Numbered from the stretch's first letter, positions 34,597 through 44,955 are shown. The stretch: DNA of 64,000 nt from Clostridium thermarum (GCF_006351925.1 NZ_CP040924.1:3725501-3789500), one strand, 5' to 3'. Program-made: numbers and translations. Notes: generated by a model not told the origin, from the sequence alone.

Positions 34597-35727
34597 TTAA
34601 TAAATTCTATATTGTCCAGCTAACATCAGGAGGCTAAAGAAGTACAAGCAGTTATCATAGTATCTTCGTACTCCTTTTCGTAATGGAAGTTCCCAGAAAT
34701 CCTTCACCCACTGTAGTCTGTATTTTCCTTTTGCAGCCAGTGACCCTGCAGCATTTGTAGCTATTATTGCAGTTGGATGCATTGCCTCTTCATCAAAGGC
34801 TTCCCCCTTGATAGTGTAGGCGTGATATTCTCCTAATTGGGTATTTTCACTAAAGAAAGCCTGAAGCTTATCAACTATTTCCCCCAAAGATTCATCTTTA
34901 TTGAACCATGAAGCATCCAATCCTATATTCATGGCAACACGGTATGCATCAGAGTAAAACTCAAATTCCTTACCAAATAATAATTTTGGCCTTCCATCAA
35001 ATTCCGCATATTCAGGAGCCATACCTGTAGTCTTATCACAGGAAAGATATAGATACTTACGGCTTTCCTCAGCGGCTTTTTTCCAAAACGCCCTATCCTC
35101 TTCATCTGCCATTATGGCAAAGAGCTCATAAAAGTGTGGTAAATGATAGGAAGGATCCGAAAACGGTGTTTCCGGTACAAATTTTATATAGTAATTTGAA
35201 TTGTCCCACATTGGTTGTCCACCTTCAACTAGCTCATGTTGGTGGATACAATGCCTCAATATATCTCTAGCTTGTATACTATAATCAAAGGGTTTCGGTC
35301 CATCTCCCCACCTCTTGTGGGCAAAGAAAAGAGCCATAGCAAAATATTCCTCACCATCCGGTGCAGGCCCTTCGGCATTTTTGGTCCCATCGGGTTTGAC
35401 GGACCAAGCAAAATAGCCCTTGTATTTGCCTTCCTTTTGATACATATATGTTTTAGAAAATAACCATAGTCTATCAAAGATATCTTTTCTATCCATTTGT
35501 ACCGCCATCATCATTCCATAACTCATACCTTCCGTACGGGCATCGTTATTTCCTGTATCAAGCATATATCCCATATCTTCGCCCATTTCAAAATAAATTC
35601 TCTCTTCAGGGTCAAAAAACATAGTATTAAAGGTATTTTTTATTTTTTCATCTATCTTTTCCTGAGGAATACCAATCTCAGCAAAGAGATTGGTATATTC
35701 CCCAGTATAAAACGCACCCTTTTGCAT
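34597..35727 (-). CDS. GH8 reducing-end xylose-releasing exo-oligoxylanase
   Basis: About 376 residues. Glu66 in NNDARTEGMSYGMM is the acid, and SDAYRVAMNIGLD holds the likely catalytic Asp. The sequence matches the Rex type of GH8, which removes xylose from the reducing end of xylo-oligosaccharides, rather than GH8 endoglucanases. The ATG at 35727 has GAGGG upstream; the open frame extends 23 codons further without a site. There is no signal peptide, consistent with a cytoplasmic role on imported oligomers. It lies 84 bases behind the permease gene. Confidence 0.9.
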   Translation of the reverse strand: MQKGAFYTGEYTNLFAEIGIPQEKIDEKIKNTFNTMFFDPEERIYFEMGEDMGYMLDTGNNDARTEGMSYGMMMAVQMDRKDIFDRLWLFSKTYMYQKEGKYKGYFAWSVKPDGTKNAEGPAPDGEEYFAMALFFAHKRWGDGPKPFDYSIQARDILRHCIHQHELVEGGQPMWDNSNYYIKFVPETPFSDPSYHLPHFYELFAIMADEEDRAFWKKAAEESRKYLYLSCDKTTGMAPEYAEFDGRPKLLFGKEFEFYSDAYRVAMNIGLDASWFNKDESLGEIVDKLQAFFSENTQLGEYHAYTIKGEAFDEEAMHPTAIIATNAAGSLAAKGKYRLQWVKDFWELPLRKGVRRYYDNCLYFFSLLMLAGQYRIY

Positions 35728-35811
35728 AATTTCCCTCATTTCTATAGATATCCAATTCAAAAACCTTAATTTTAATTGATACTGTATAATTGACAATTGT
35801 TAATTTCATTG

Positions 35812-36729
35812 TTAACCCTTTACTGCACCTATGGTAACTCCCTTAACAAAATACTTCTGTAAAAATGGATATACCATTATAATAGGAAGGGAGGCAACAA
35901 CGGTTACAGCTGCTTGCATTGAGGCAGGCGTAACAGTGTTAACAACAGTGGTAGTTCCTTGACCAAATATTGCTTGTTGGGATCTTTGGCTGGCTGCATT
36001 CATTGCAGAAGACAGCATCTTCATCATCTCATACTGAAGTGTTGTCAGATTATTATTACTGGAACAGTATATAAATGTATCAAACCAAGTGTTCCAGGCA
36101 CCTACAGCACACCATAAAGCCACAGTTGCAAGAACGGGCTTACAGCACGGAAGTATTATTTGGAAAAAACATCTGAAGTGACCGGCACCATCGATAAATC
36201 CTGCTTCAACTAAACTTGATGGCAGGGATTGTATAAATGACTTCACAACAATAATATTAAAAACGCTAACCATTCCAGGTAAAATGTAAACCAGGAAATT
36301 ATTAGTCAAGTGTAAATCCTTAATGAGGAAATAATTAGGAATCAAACCCGCAGATACATACATTGTCAGTACAAAATAACGAGTTGCAAACTTACGCAGC
36401 ACAAATTCAGGTCTGGAAAGTACATATCCTACAAGTGCCGAAATAAATACACCCAGTATTGTTGATATTGCTGTACGCAATACAGAATTCATAGCGCCAA
36501 TTACCAATAGTTGGTTTTTAAATACAGTTTCATAATTATAAGTTGAAAAAACTCTGGGCCATAAGGTTATGCCACCTCTTAATGTATCCTGTGCATTGTT
36601 GAATGATACCGCAATGGTATTCCAAAATGGATATAACATTACTACAATTATTGTTAACATAATTAGTGTGTTAATGGTGTTAAATATTATTGGTTCTATA
36701 CTTCTTCTTCCAGTCTTTTTTCTGGCCAT
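35812..36729 (-). CDS. ABC sugar transporter permease (LplC/YtcP type)
   Basis: About 305 residues, six predicted helices. The permease EAA-like loop is at EAGFIDGAGHFRCFFQIILP (about residues 185-205), which contacts the ATPase. It pairs with the upstream permease and the lipoprotein to import oligosaccharides, presumably xylo-oligosaccharides. The ATG at 36729 has AAGGAGGG upstream. No ATPase gene is present; this transporter type commonly uses a shared MsmK-like ATPase encoded elsewhere. Confidence 0.92.
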   Translation of the reverse strand: MARKKTGRRSIEPIIFNTINTLIMLTIIVVMLYPFWNTIAVSFNNAQDTLRGGITLWPRVFSTYNYETVFKNQLLVIGAMNSVLRTAISTILGVFISALVGYVLSRPEFVLRKFATRYFVLTMYVSAGLIPNYFLIKDLHLTNNFLVYILPGMVSVFNIIVVKSFIQSLPSSLVEAGFIDGAGHFRCFFQIILPCCKPVLATVALWCAVGAWNTWFDTFIYCSSNNNLTTLQYEMMKMLSSAMNAASQRSQQAIFGQGTTTVVNTVTPASMQAAVTVVASLPIIMVYPFLQKYFVKGVTIGAVKG

Positions 36730-36742
36730 CTTGTTCCCTCCT

Positions 36743-37708
36743 TTACAGTATTGCCTCGTCATCAATTTTTCCCGATAAATAATTTGCACCCGCTACAAGG
36801 CCAATTGATATTACTGATTTAAAAATACCAGCTGCTGTTGCAAGTGAATAATTTCCGAGATTAATACCGTATTTCAGCACATATATATCAATGGTTTGGG
36901 AAACATCAAGCACAAGACCTCTGTTACCCAATAAATACGGTACTTCAAAACCTGAGTTCAATAACCATCCAATATTCATAACCAGGAGTACTATAATGGT
37001 GTTCCTAATTCCAGGAAGGGTGATATGCCACATTTTTCTAAAACGGTTTCCTCCATCTATTTCACAGGATTCATAAAGTTCCGGGTCAATAGATGACATG
37101 GCAGCTATATAAATAATGGAGTTCCATCCCATTTCTTTCCAAACGTTAGAGAATGTATTAATCCACCAGAAATACTTAGGTGTCCCAAGCCACAAAATTG
37201 GCTTATCAATTATACCTAAAGCCATCAATAAATTGTTTAATGTTCCATCTGAGGTGGACAAAACATTTGCAATAATTGAACATACTATAACCCAACTCAA
37301 AAAATGAGGTAAGTACGATATTGTCTGTGTTACACGCTTGAAGCCCATTCTTCGGACTTCATTCAGTAATAATGCAAATCCTATAGAAAAAATAAACCCA
37401 AATATTAAGTTTAAAGCAGACATAGCAACTGTATTTCTAAAGGCATTCCAAAATTCCGGTGCCTTAAATAAAAAACTAAACTGTTCTAGCCCAACAAATT
37501 TTGATCCAAAGTATCCCTTGCTAGGCTTGAAATTCTGAAAGGCCATAATCCAGCCTGACAGTGGCCAATAACTAAATATAAAAGTAATAATCATACACGG
37601 GATGATCATAATTAAGAGCTCTTTTTGTGCCTTAAATTTTTTCAGCCTACTTTCCCGCTTCAATAGTTTTGTGGTTTTTTCTTGTACTGCAAGATTCTTT
37701 TCACTCAT
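36743..37708 (-). CDS. ABC sugar transporter permease (LplB type)
   Basis: About 321 residues, six helices after a 35-residue basic N-terminal arm. The EAA-like motif ESCEIDGGNRFRKMWHITLP (about residues 215-235) is clear. It forms a heterodimer with the next permease. The ATG at 37708 is chosen because GGGAGAG lies 6 bases upstream; upstream ATGs give up to five extra residues. It lies about 130 bases behind the binding-protein gene, with a hairpin in between. Confidence 0.92.
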   Translation of the reverse strand: MSEKNLAVQEKTTKLLKRESRLKKFKAQKELLIMIIPCMIITFIFSYWPLSGWIMAFQNFKPSKGYFGSKFVGLEQFSFLFKAPEFWNAFRNTVAMSALNLIFGFIFSIGFALLLNEVRRMGFKRVTQTISYLPHFLSWVIVCSIIANVLSTSDGTLNNLLMALGIIDKPILWLGTPKYFWWINTFSNVWKEMGWNSIIYIAAMSSIDPELYESCEIDGGNRFRKMWHITLPGIRNTIIVLLVMNIGWLLNSGFEVPYLLGNRGLVLDVSQTIDIYVLKYGINLGNYSLATAAGIFKSVISIGLVAGANYLSGKIDDEAIL

Positions 37709-37787
37709 CTCCATCTCTCCCATGTTTAGAATATTGTTTCCCAGTGATTGAAGAAATAAATATTTACATTTAACTATTGCTATAATA

Positions 37788-37824
37788 AATGGTGGAGAGA
37801 GGATTTTCCTCCGCCTCCACCATT
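37788..37824 (-). terminator. Hairpin after the binding-protein gene
   Basis: AATGGTGGAG (37788-37797) pairs with CTCCACCATT (37815-37824), with an inner GAGGA/TCCTC stem. A partial terminator here would let the lipoprotein be made in excess over the permeases. Confidence 0.6.
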
Positions 37825-37842
37825 AAATTGTATATCAAGCAC

Positions 37843-39558
37843 TTATTTTCCTAACTTTTCCTTAATTATCTTGTTTACTTCATCTAAATAAGGTTGAGGA
37901 TTGCTTGCATTGAAAGCATCTACAAATTCATCCCACAAGCTGTCAAACTTACTTGGGTCCACCATAATCAATTGTGGATAATACTTTCTGGTAACATCAT
38001 TTAATGCAGTATTAGCTACTTTAGCTGCACTTCCGTCTTCAATAGCCATTGACCATATCGGATAGTACTTAGGTCTGTTAACAGGCTCAGATAATAACTG
38101 TGCTGGGTATTCAATATTTAAAGCTTTTAGGAAGTTCTTATCATAATCCTGCTGAGCTGCCATGTATTCTGCTACAGAGTCTCCAGGTCCACATGGACTT
38201 CCATCTTCATAAAGACCTTGCTTCTTTGGAGAATAATTCCAAAGATAATCACCTGTTAAATCACGTTTCTTTGCAGTATCGTTGTTTATGTCACGGCGTT
38301 CTTGTGTAAGAGCTTTATCATTATCTCCAACTTTTACCCAGTCCTTGCCTTCTACACCCCACTGTAAGTAATCCTGAACTTCTTTGTTCAATATCCAGTC
38401 ATAGAATTCAAGTAGACGGTCAGGATCTTTACATTTCTTTGTAATTCCAATACCGTTGTTTCCGGTGATTGATCCATTTGGTGCATCTAGATAGCCATCC
38501 TGTACACCAGGGTTTGTAATTGGAACAGCAACATAAGTACGATTGTATTTTCCATCTGCTTTTAGTACATTTTCAGCGCTGAGGAAGTCCCAATACTGGT
38601 CAAACATACCAAGTACAGCACCTGAGGATATTCTTGATATATATTGGTCATAACTTTGAGTAAAAGTTTCACCTTCTATAATACCCTTGTGGAATTCTTC
38701 ATTCAGCTTTTTATAGTAGTTTTTAGCAGTCTCTGTTGTCTGATAGAAATATGCAGTATCTGTCTTGTAATCTACTGTGGCATCACCATTGTTACCATCA
38801 CCTAATAAATGCTGTGGAGCATTACGTAAGCAGAAATCTCTCCAGCCATCAGACAGTATTTCAAATCCAATAGTCTTTGCACCATCTATTGTTGGATGCT
38901 TGGCTTTATAATCCTCAATAAGCTGGAAGTATTCTTCAAGTGTTCTTGGAACTTTATAGCCGCCTTCTTCAATAACAGCCTTTTGAATATAGAAACCTGC
39001 ACCTCCATTGTTAAACATTGGAGCAGCCTTTTGTCTTACACCATAAAGTTCAAGAATGTATACATGTCCATCTTTAGCAGTATTATATTCCAAAGATGGA
39101 GCATAATGAGCGTAAAGGTTTGGATAATTCTTCAATTTGTCCTCTAGCGGAATAAATGCACCGGCATCAATAAACTTTTGATTTTCAGCAAAAATAGCAT
39201 CTGGATAGTCTTCGCCCGCAATCATTACTCCTACCTTTTGAGCTAAATCTCCTACAAGGAATTCATACTCAATAGTAACTCCTGTAAGCTCAGTAATTTT
39301 CTTTAGAACGGGGTTGTCCTTTGAAGGAGCAGTATTGGGGTCACGGATAAAAACTTTAAAAGTAATAGGATTGTTACGGCTAGCCAGCATTGGCAAACCT
39401 GTCTCTGGATCTCTTTCTATTTTACCCTCACCGACAGTAGTTTCAGTACCACTTTTCCCAGTGTCTTCGGTCTTTTTGTCTGAACTTTTACATGCAGTAA
39501 AAGAAACCGCCATAGATGCAACGATTACAGAAGCAATTAGTTTTGTAAACTTTTTCAT
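37843..39558 (-). CDS. Extracellular solute-binding lipoprotein (LplA type)
   Basis: 571 residues. A lipoprotein signal peptide ends in SFTAC, with Cys23 as the lipid attachment site, followed by a Ser/Thr/Lys-rich linker and a long family-1-like sugar-binding fold. The size fits LplA-type binding proteins that take oligosaccharides. Together with the two permeases it forms the importer of the locus. It is the first gene of the long hemicellulase operon; YesN lies 126 bases upstream. AAGGGG precedes the ATG. Confidence 0.93.
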   Translation of the reverse strand: MKKFTKLIASVIVASMAVSFTACKSSDKKTEDTGKSGTETTVGEGKIERDPETGLPMLASRNNPITFKVFIRDPNTAPSKDNPVLKKITELTGVTIEYEFLVGDLAQKVGVMIAGEDYPDAIFAENQKFIDAGAFIPLEDKLKNYPNLYAHYAPSLEYNTAKDGHVYILELYGVRQKAAPMFNNGGAGFYIQKAVIEEGGYKVPRTLEEYFQLIEDYKAKHPTIDGAKTIGFEILSDGWRDFCLRNAPQHLLGDGNNGDATVDYKTDTAYFYQTTETAKNYYKKLNEEFHKGIIEGETFTQSYDQYISRISSGAVLGMFDQYWDFLSAENVLKADGKYNRTYVAVPITNPGVQDGYLDAPNGSITGNNGIGITKKCKDPDRLLEFYDWILNKEVQDYLQWGVEGKDWVKVGDNDKALTQERRDINNDTAKKRDLTGDYLWNYSPKKQGLYEDGSPCGPGDSVAEYMAAQQDYDKNFLKALNIEYPAQLLSEPVNRPKYYPIWSMAIEDGSAAKVANTALNDVTRKYYPQLIMVDPSKFDSLWDEFVDAFNASNPQPYLDEVNKIIKEKLGK

Positions 39559-39684
39559 CTTGAAAATCCCCTTTCCTTATTTATGAATTAATTTTAACAT
39601 GGGGCATATTGTTAGTCATTCCAAAAAAAATACCTGAAACTCCAATTTTAAAACCTTTACATACTGGATTTACAAAATGACTTT

Positions 39685-41217
39685 CTACCTAAGTCCTGAA
39701 TTTTTTCTGTATTCTGTAGGACTTATACCAATTTCTTGTGTAAACTTAACAACAAAGTACTTACTTTCGGAATAACCAACGGCTTCCGCTATCTCATAAA
39801 TCCTCTTATCCGTATGAAGCAGAAGATTTTTTGCCTCTGCTATTCTAATGCTGTTAACATATTGTTTAAAATTCACACCGGTAGCCTTTTGAAAAGCTCT
39901 TCCCAAATAGGTAGCATTCACAAAAAACTTATCTGCAATTTCTTTCAAATTGATTTGTTCCATATAGTGCTGATGTACATACTCTATAACCTCCCGGCTA
40001 ATACCCATATTAACCATTTTACATCTGTGTTCTACAAAATTTATACCATCATGAACTAAATCAAGAATCATTTCTTTCCACTTCATAAATGAAATAAAAT
40101 GAGGATAATCAAACCATTCAGGACGAGTGAGAATTGCTTCATTTCCATTTTCAACATAGGTTACTTCTAAAGCATCAAGAAGGATATAATAAATTCTATA
40201 AGTTATTTCTCGTATCTCCTGAATTTCTAAATGAGCTTTTTCAATTTCTCCCATCAGTTTCTCAACAGATTTTATTAACTCAGCTTTATTATGAGATAAA
40301 AAGTACTGTTTTATCTCTTCCAGCTGCTTGCATCCAAAACATAATTTTTCACAAGTTCTTCTCAAGTCTGGTTTATATTCCATATATTCCATTTGTGAGA
40401 AAAAAAGCTCAGTCAGCATCCTATTCATATGATTTGAAAAATCCTCTTTAAAAGAATTCTCAATGTTATTAAAAATATAAGAATCAAAAAATATGGAACA
40501 GTTTATTTTTTTCTTCTTAAACATATCCAAAAGATAATTTCCAAAAGACCTTTTATTATTATTAAAGGGGGCAAGTATTTTATTAGGCAGTAGAAAGCTA
40601 TATTGGCTGCCATTGGTATGAAACAGATGGTCTTCTGACGCATCTAATATGGTGGAAAGGCACTCTTTCATTATAACGTGAGGTTTTTTATCCTCCAAAT
40701 CTTGAGAGCATGGTAAAAGAACACAGGTCATAAGTGTATAATCACAGAAGATTTTTCTGTCTATTGCTTCACCATTATATAAATTGCGAAGCTTATTAAC
40801 CTGCTCACGTATCAACCTTAGCCGCATTTTATTATTGTATTCATCCAGCTTATTGTGAATTTCTTTAAGTAAAGGGATAATTTCATCTTCATCAATTGGC
40901 TTGTTCAAGTAAGCTTGCGCCCCATATTTCATAGCCTGTTTTGCGTAAGAAAATTCACTATAACTTGATAGCATAACTACCATTGTTTGAGAATAATCCC
41001 CTTGTTTAAGCTGGCTTAAGAATTGGAGCCCATCCATAATTGGCATTTGAACATCCAACAGGATTAAATCGGGTTTCACAAGAGGAAGTTTATCTAAAGC
41101 GTCTTGTCCATTCACTGCAGTATCCTTTACCTTAAAGCCGTATTCCTCAAATGGTATAGCCTTAGGTAGATATTCTCTTATAGCTTTTTCATCATCAACC
41201 AGTAAAATTGAATACAT
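39685..41217 (-). CDS. YesN-type response regulator with AraC DNA-binding domain
   Basis: 510 residues. The receiver domain (1-120) has the phospho-Asp in DLILLDVQMP and the Lys in YLNKPIDEDE; a long middle domain follows, and the C-terminus (about 405-505) has two AraC helix-turn-helix motifs ending in VGYSESKYFVVKFTQEIG. It overlaps the YesM gene by one base (TAATG), so the two are coupled. The downstream target is very likely the importer operon that starts at 39558. Confidence 0.92.
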   Translation of the reverse strand: MYSILLVDDEKAIREYLPKAIPFEEYGFKVKDTAVNGQDALDKLPLVKPDLILLDVQMPIMDGLQFLSQLKQGDYSQTMVVMLSSYSEFSYAKQAMKYGAQAYLNKPIDEDEIIPLLKEIHNKLDEYNNKMRLRLIREQVNKLRNLYNGEAIDRKIFCDYTLMTCVLLPCSQDLEDKKPHVIMKECLSTILDASEDHLFHTNGSQYSFLLPNKILAPFNNNKRSFGNYLLDMFKKKKINCSIFFDSYIFNNIENSFKEDFSNHMNRMLTELFFSQMEYMEYKPDLRRTCEKLCFGCKQLEEIKQYFLSHNKAELIKSVEKLMGEIEKAHLEIQEIREITYRIYYILLDALEVTYVENGNEAILTRPEWFDYPHFISFMKWKEMILDLVHDGINFVEHRCKMVNMGISREVIEYVHQHYMEQINLKEIADKFFVNATYLGRAFQKATGVNFKQYVNSIRIAEAKNLLLHTDKRIYEIAEAVGYSESKYFVVKFTQEIGISPTEYRKNSGLR

Positions 41218-43010
41218 TAAAACTCCTCCTTTGAGTGGCGGACAGGAATGGATATACTTATTTTTGTTCCCTTCCCCTCCTGGCTCTGAACATCCATAGT
41301 AAAATCCTTACCGTAGTACAAACATAGGCGCTGATACACGTTATAAATTCCTACGCTATGAGTAAGCTTCTCGCCTCCCTTAAGCATGTTTTTTAGTTTC
41401 AACAGATTAGCCTCATCTATGCCTATACCATTATCTGTAACAGAAATAAACATCTGTTCGTCCATTATCTTTATACAAATCTCAACATTCCTATTGTAAG
41501 AAATGGCCTGCACCCCATGAACACATGCATTTTCTACTAATGGTTGAATAATGAGCTTTGGTAACATACAGTTTTCAGCTGCCTCATCAACTATAATACT
41601 ATACTCAAATTCGTCTTCAAACCTGTATTTCTGTATATACAAAAATTCTTCCAAGAATTTTATGTCCTCACTTAAAAGTATAATATCTTCGTCCCAATTG
41701 ATTAAACGCCTAAACATCTTTGATACATATTTTATTATTCTTGCAGTTTCAGTCTCCTCTTTTACAATTGCTTTTAGTCGTATACATTCCAGAGTATTAA
41801 ACATAAAATGTGGATTAACTTGACTTTGTAAAGCCAATAGTTTCGCTTGCGCATTTTCTCGCTCTAAATGTGCTTTATTGATACGGGCAGTATATTTTTC
41901 ATCAATCAAAATCTGAAGCTGTTCACTCATCTTATTTATACTTTCTGCAAGGACACCTATCTCATCTCTGCCTATATTATCCTCACTTATCTTAGCAAAA
42001 TTACCCAAGGCTATATTCTTTGACAATCTAACTAAAAGTTTAATTCTCTTGGTAATATTACTTGCCACTATCATTATGCAAAAGAAGGCCAACAACATAC
42101 TTCCGAATCCTATTAAAGTAGTTTTCCATCTCATTTTAGTAAATTCCTTTGAAATGATATTACTATCGTAGAAACCATACAATGAGAGCGGCAAATCTCT
42201 GAGAGGCTGCTTTAAAACAACAATTCCCTTCTCTAAATCCTTATCTGAAAATATATCGAAAGCCCCAAATTCACTGTAAGTATTTGCAGAGGCAATAATT
42301 CTGTTATCTTTGTCTACCAAAACCATGTTATCAAATAAATCGCTATCCCTGAGCATTGAGGAAATATATGATAAATTGATATCAATTCGAATACACTTCT
42401 CATATTTTGAATATGTGGGATAATTCTTAAGTGGTCTGATTATGCTCAAACTTCTATTGTTGGAACTTATTAATTTTAACGGAGTTAAAGCTATTCTCAT
42501 TTTGAGACCGTTAGGTGATGAATTTAATGGATCCAATCTGTAATCAAGTAATTTCTCTTCGAAAGTATCGAAGTGGGCTGATTCCAATTTTCTTACGATA
42601 GCTCCGTTAAGCAGTGTTGGGTTATCTGAATAAATTATCAATTGACTAACTTGGGGGTTATAGGGTAAATCAGAAAACAATAAATTCTTTACATGATTTT
42701 GGTACCTATTAATATAATTGAGACTATTAGTGTAGCTTGTATCTAAGAATTTGTATAACTCTTCATTAGCGTTATAGCGGACAGAAAGTGTTATAGTTCC
42801 CGAAATACACCCTTCAACCTTACCTGCTTTTTCACTTAAGTTTTGAGTTAATCGCTGCAGCATTTCATTCTGAATATTTTTCTCTGCATCACTGTAATAA
42901 AAAGTATTTTGAATAAATAAAGGCATGATAACACAACCCACAAATACGAGCATCATCTTTTGTGTTATTGAAAAATTGTTTAAAAACTTACTAGATTTTA
43001 TCCACTTTAT
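41217..43010 (-). CDS. YesM-type sensor histidine kinase, probable AUA start
   Basis: About 597 residues: an N-terminal helix, an extracellular sensor (about 45-290), a second helix, HAMP (about 315-370), the phospho-His in LQSQVNPHFMFNTLECIRLKA and an ATPase domain with the VENACVHG and DNGIGID boxes. The first ATG (42956) has no ribosome site and cuts off the cytoplasmic lead-in. The frame is open further upstream, and AGGAGGG lies 6 bases before ATA AAG TGG at 43010, giving a family-like basic N-terminus. No ATG, GTG or TTG lies in that interval. Hence a non-standard AUA start, or a sequence error, is inferred. Confidence 0.8.
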   Translation of the reverse strand: MKWIKSSKFLNNFSITQKMMLVFVGCVIMPLFIQNTFYYSDAEKNIQNEMLQRLTQNLSEKAGKVEGCISGTITLSVRYNANEELYKFLDTSYTNSLNYINRYQNHVKNLLFSDLPYNPQVSQLIIYSDNPTLLNGAIVRKLESAHFDTFEEKLLDYRLDPLNSSPNGLKMRIALTPLKLISSNNRSLSIIRPLKNYPTYSKYEKCIRIDINLSYISSMLRDSDLFDNMVLVDKDNRIIASANTYSEFGAFDIFSDKDLEKGIVVLKQPLRDLPLSLYGFYDSNIISKEFTKMRWKTTLIGFGSMLLAFFCIMIVASNITKRIKLLVRLSKNIALGNFAKISEDNIGRDEIGVLAESINKMSEQLQILIDEKYTARINKAHLERENAQAKLLALQSQVNPHFMFNTLECIRLKAIVKEETETARIIKYVSKMFRRLINWDEDIILLSEDIKFLEEFLYIQKYRFEDEFEYSIIVDEAAENCMLPKLIIQPLVENACVHGVQAISYNRNVEICIKIMDEQMFISVTDNGIGIDEANLLKLKNMLKGGEKLTHSVGIYNVYQRLCLYYGKDFTMDVQSQEGKGTKISISIPVRHSKEEF

Positions 43011-43098
43011 AGGAATCCCTCCTAACGAAAGATATTCTAGAAATTGTAAGAATACATATTAAGTTTAATTTGGTTAATGTTAGATTGGTTTATAAATT

Positions 43099-44640
43099 TT
43101 ACTCTAAAATATTATATCTAAACCTTGAAAACTCGGCGGTTCCTCCGATTTCCTTTGTAGAGAACAGGAATAAACCAAAACGGCATCCCACAAACATATC
43201 TAACTTATATACCATCTTATATGTGACACCAAGCTTACTCCATTGGCTACCATTCAAATAATAAAACTCACATTCGTCTGCATTGTCTACAAAATTACCA
43301 TATGCCTTCAAGGTAATACGGCTTCCTTCTACGGGAATTCTTGCATATTCCTTTCCGGCTTTTGTATCTATCTCATTTTTTCCAAACATGTTTTTATCAT
43401 AGGCATCTCTTGCTAACATTACTAGATAATATTGATCATTTTCTTTGGTAAGTGCAATTAAAGCATAAGTACTGATTAAAAAACATAAACCGGCATAGTC
43501 ACCATTTCTAAGACCCTTTCCATCTAAAGTTACAATTGCTTCACTTGCTGGTCCCATTGCACGTTGAGTCAAAGTGTTTACAGCATAAACTACATTTGTA
43601 CTTAGTTTACCGGATTTAATTCTGTATGTTCCAGGCTTTTCAGTGACGGACCATAATCTAGGATCAGGTGTATGATTCCACTGCCAAAAATCCTTTAGGT
43701 GTACTTGTCCACTTTCATCCAACTCATATATAAAATCATCATCTCCAACCAATGACTTATATTTATACCCTGGTCTTGTGCTAGTAATCTCAATAAAATG
43801 TGGTGCTCTTTTTTGAAACACCGGAAAATCATTTTCAAAATGTAGCGGTACAATAACTGGAATACGGCCTACAGCACCATGGTCCTGGAATAAAACTGCA
43901 TACCATTTCCCATTCGGTGTATTCACGATTCCTCCTTGTGCAACTCCTGAATTATGATAGCCCATATCATCGTTAAACACATCTCCGCCAACAAACTCAC
44001 CTTCCAGCGAATCTGCTACAAAGCAAGCCTGTGTCCTTCGTCCACCCGAAGCCTTTGTAATGTGAATAAAAAAAGCATAATATTTCCCGTTAATTTTATA
44101 TAAATGAGCCCCTTCATAGCCTAGGTAAAACTCCTGCTTCTCTTTTACTATTAATCGATGCAGACCTCCGGGTTTTGGCCCGGAAAAATCTTTCTTTAAT
44201 TCCGTAAGGTAGATCTCATTATTCCCATATATTATATAAATTCTTCCGTCATCATCAAAGAGAAGAGAACTATCATGATAGAAGCCCTCTATATACTGCT
44301 TTCTCCAAGGACCGTTAATGTCAGTTGCTGTATATAGATAGGTCTTATGGGTATCATTTGCTACAAAGCACACATAGAACTTGCCCTCATGATAGCGCAG
44401 TGATGCCGCCCACATACCCTTCCCATATATATGTTTTTCACCTTCCAGCCTTTGCTCTGGTGTTCCGTCAAGAATATCATATACATGCGTGGCTACTTCC
44501 CAATGGATGAGATCAAAAGAACGCAGTATTACACAGCCAGGCATAAAATGCATGGTAGTACTGATCATATAGTAAGTATCCTCCACTCGTATAATATCAG
44601 GATCCGGATAATCAGCCCAAATAATCGGATTATTTTTCAT
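43099..44640 (-). CDS. GH43 beta-xylosidase / arabinofuranosidase
   Basis: 513 residues. The catalytic propeller (about 1-310) begins with NPIIWADYPDPDIIRVEDTYY, which carries the base Asp, and contains the acid Glu in LGYEGAHLYK. The C-terminal beta-sandwich (about 330-510, LKDFWQWNHTPDPRLWSV) is the one found in xylosidase-type GH43 enzymes. It is cytoplasmic by lack of a signal. It lies upstream of yesM (89 bases) and is probably the first gene of a GH43-yesMN unit, so the sensor's own operon includes a xylosidase. The start has AAAGG about 14 bases upstream, a weak site. Confidence 0.9.
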   Translation of the reverse strand: MKNNPIIWADYPDPDIIRVEDTYYMISTTMHFMPGCVILRSFDLIHWEVATHVYDILDGTPEQRLEGEKHIYGKGMWAASLRYHEGKFYVCFVANDTHKTYLYTATDINGPWRKQYIEGFYHDSSLLFDDDGRIYIIYGNNEIYLTELKKDFSGPKPGGLHRLIVKEKQEFYLGYEGAHLYKINGKYYAFFIHITKASGGRRTQACFVADSLEGEFVGGDVFNDDMGYHNSGVAQGGIVNTPNGKWYAVLFQDHGAVGRIPVIVPLHFENDFPVFQKRAPHFIEITSTRPGYKYKSLVGDDDFIYELDESGQVHLKDFWQWNHTPDPRLWSVTEKPGTYRIKSGKLSTNVVYAVNTLTQRAMGPASEAIVTLDGKGLRNGDYAGLCFLISTYALIALTKENDQYYLVMLARDAYDKNMFGKNEIDTKAGKEYARIPVEGSRITLKAYGNFVDNADECEFYYLNGSQWSKLGVTYKMVYKLDMFVGCRFGLFLFSTKEIGGTAEFSRFRYNILE

Positions 44641-44955
44641 AGTTCATCACGCCTTTTAGTTTACTTAAAGATCCTTTTCACAAAAGGATAAGCTTTGGAG
44701 TCTTTTTATCTTCTGGAATGTTGTAGTGTTTTGTCATTCTGTGCTTACAGATTAATAATGATATCCTTTTATTCATTGTATGGCTATTTCTTAATAAAAT
44801 TCAACACATATTATAACATAATTAAAATTAATAGTAAAATTGTAAATATCATTTAATTCTATACACTATCAACACTTAAATTTTTAACTTATGGTATTAA
44901 TTTTTACAAAATATAGTCTGTAAATTAGTGCTATAAAAATATATAGTCCAATAAA
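44641..44955. other. Non-coding region upstream of GH43
   Basis: No gene is seen. It should hold the promoter of the GH43-yesMN unit. One hairpin stands out: ATCCTTTT (44671-44678) with AAAAGGAT (44682-44689), which falls in the 5' leader 31 bases before the ATG. The rest is AT-rich. Confidence 0.4.
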
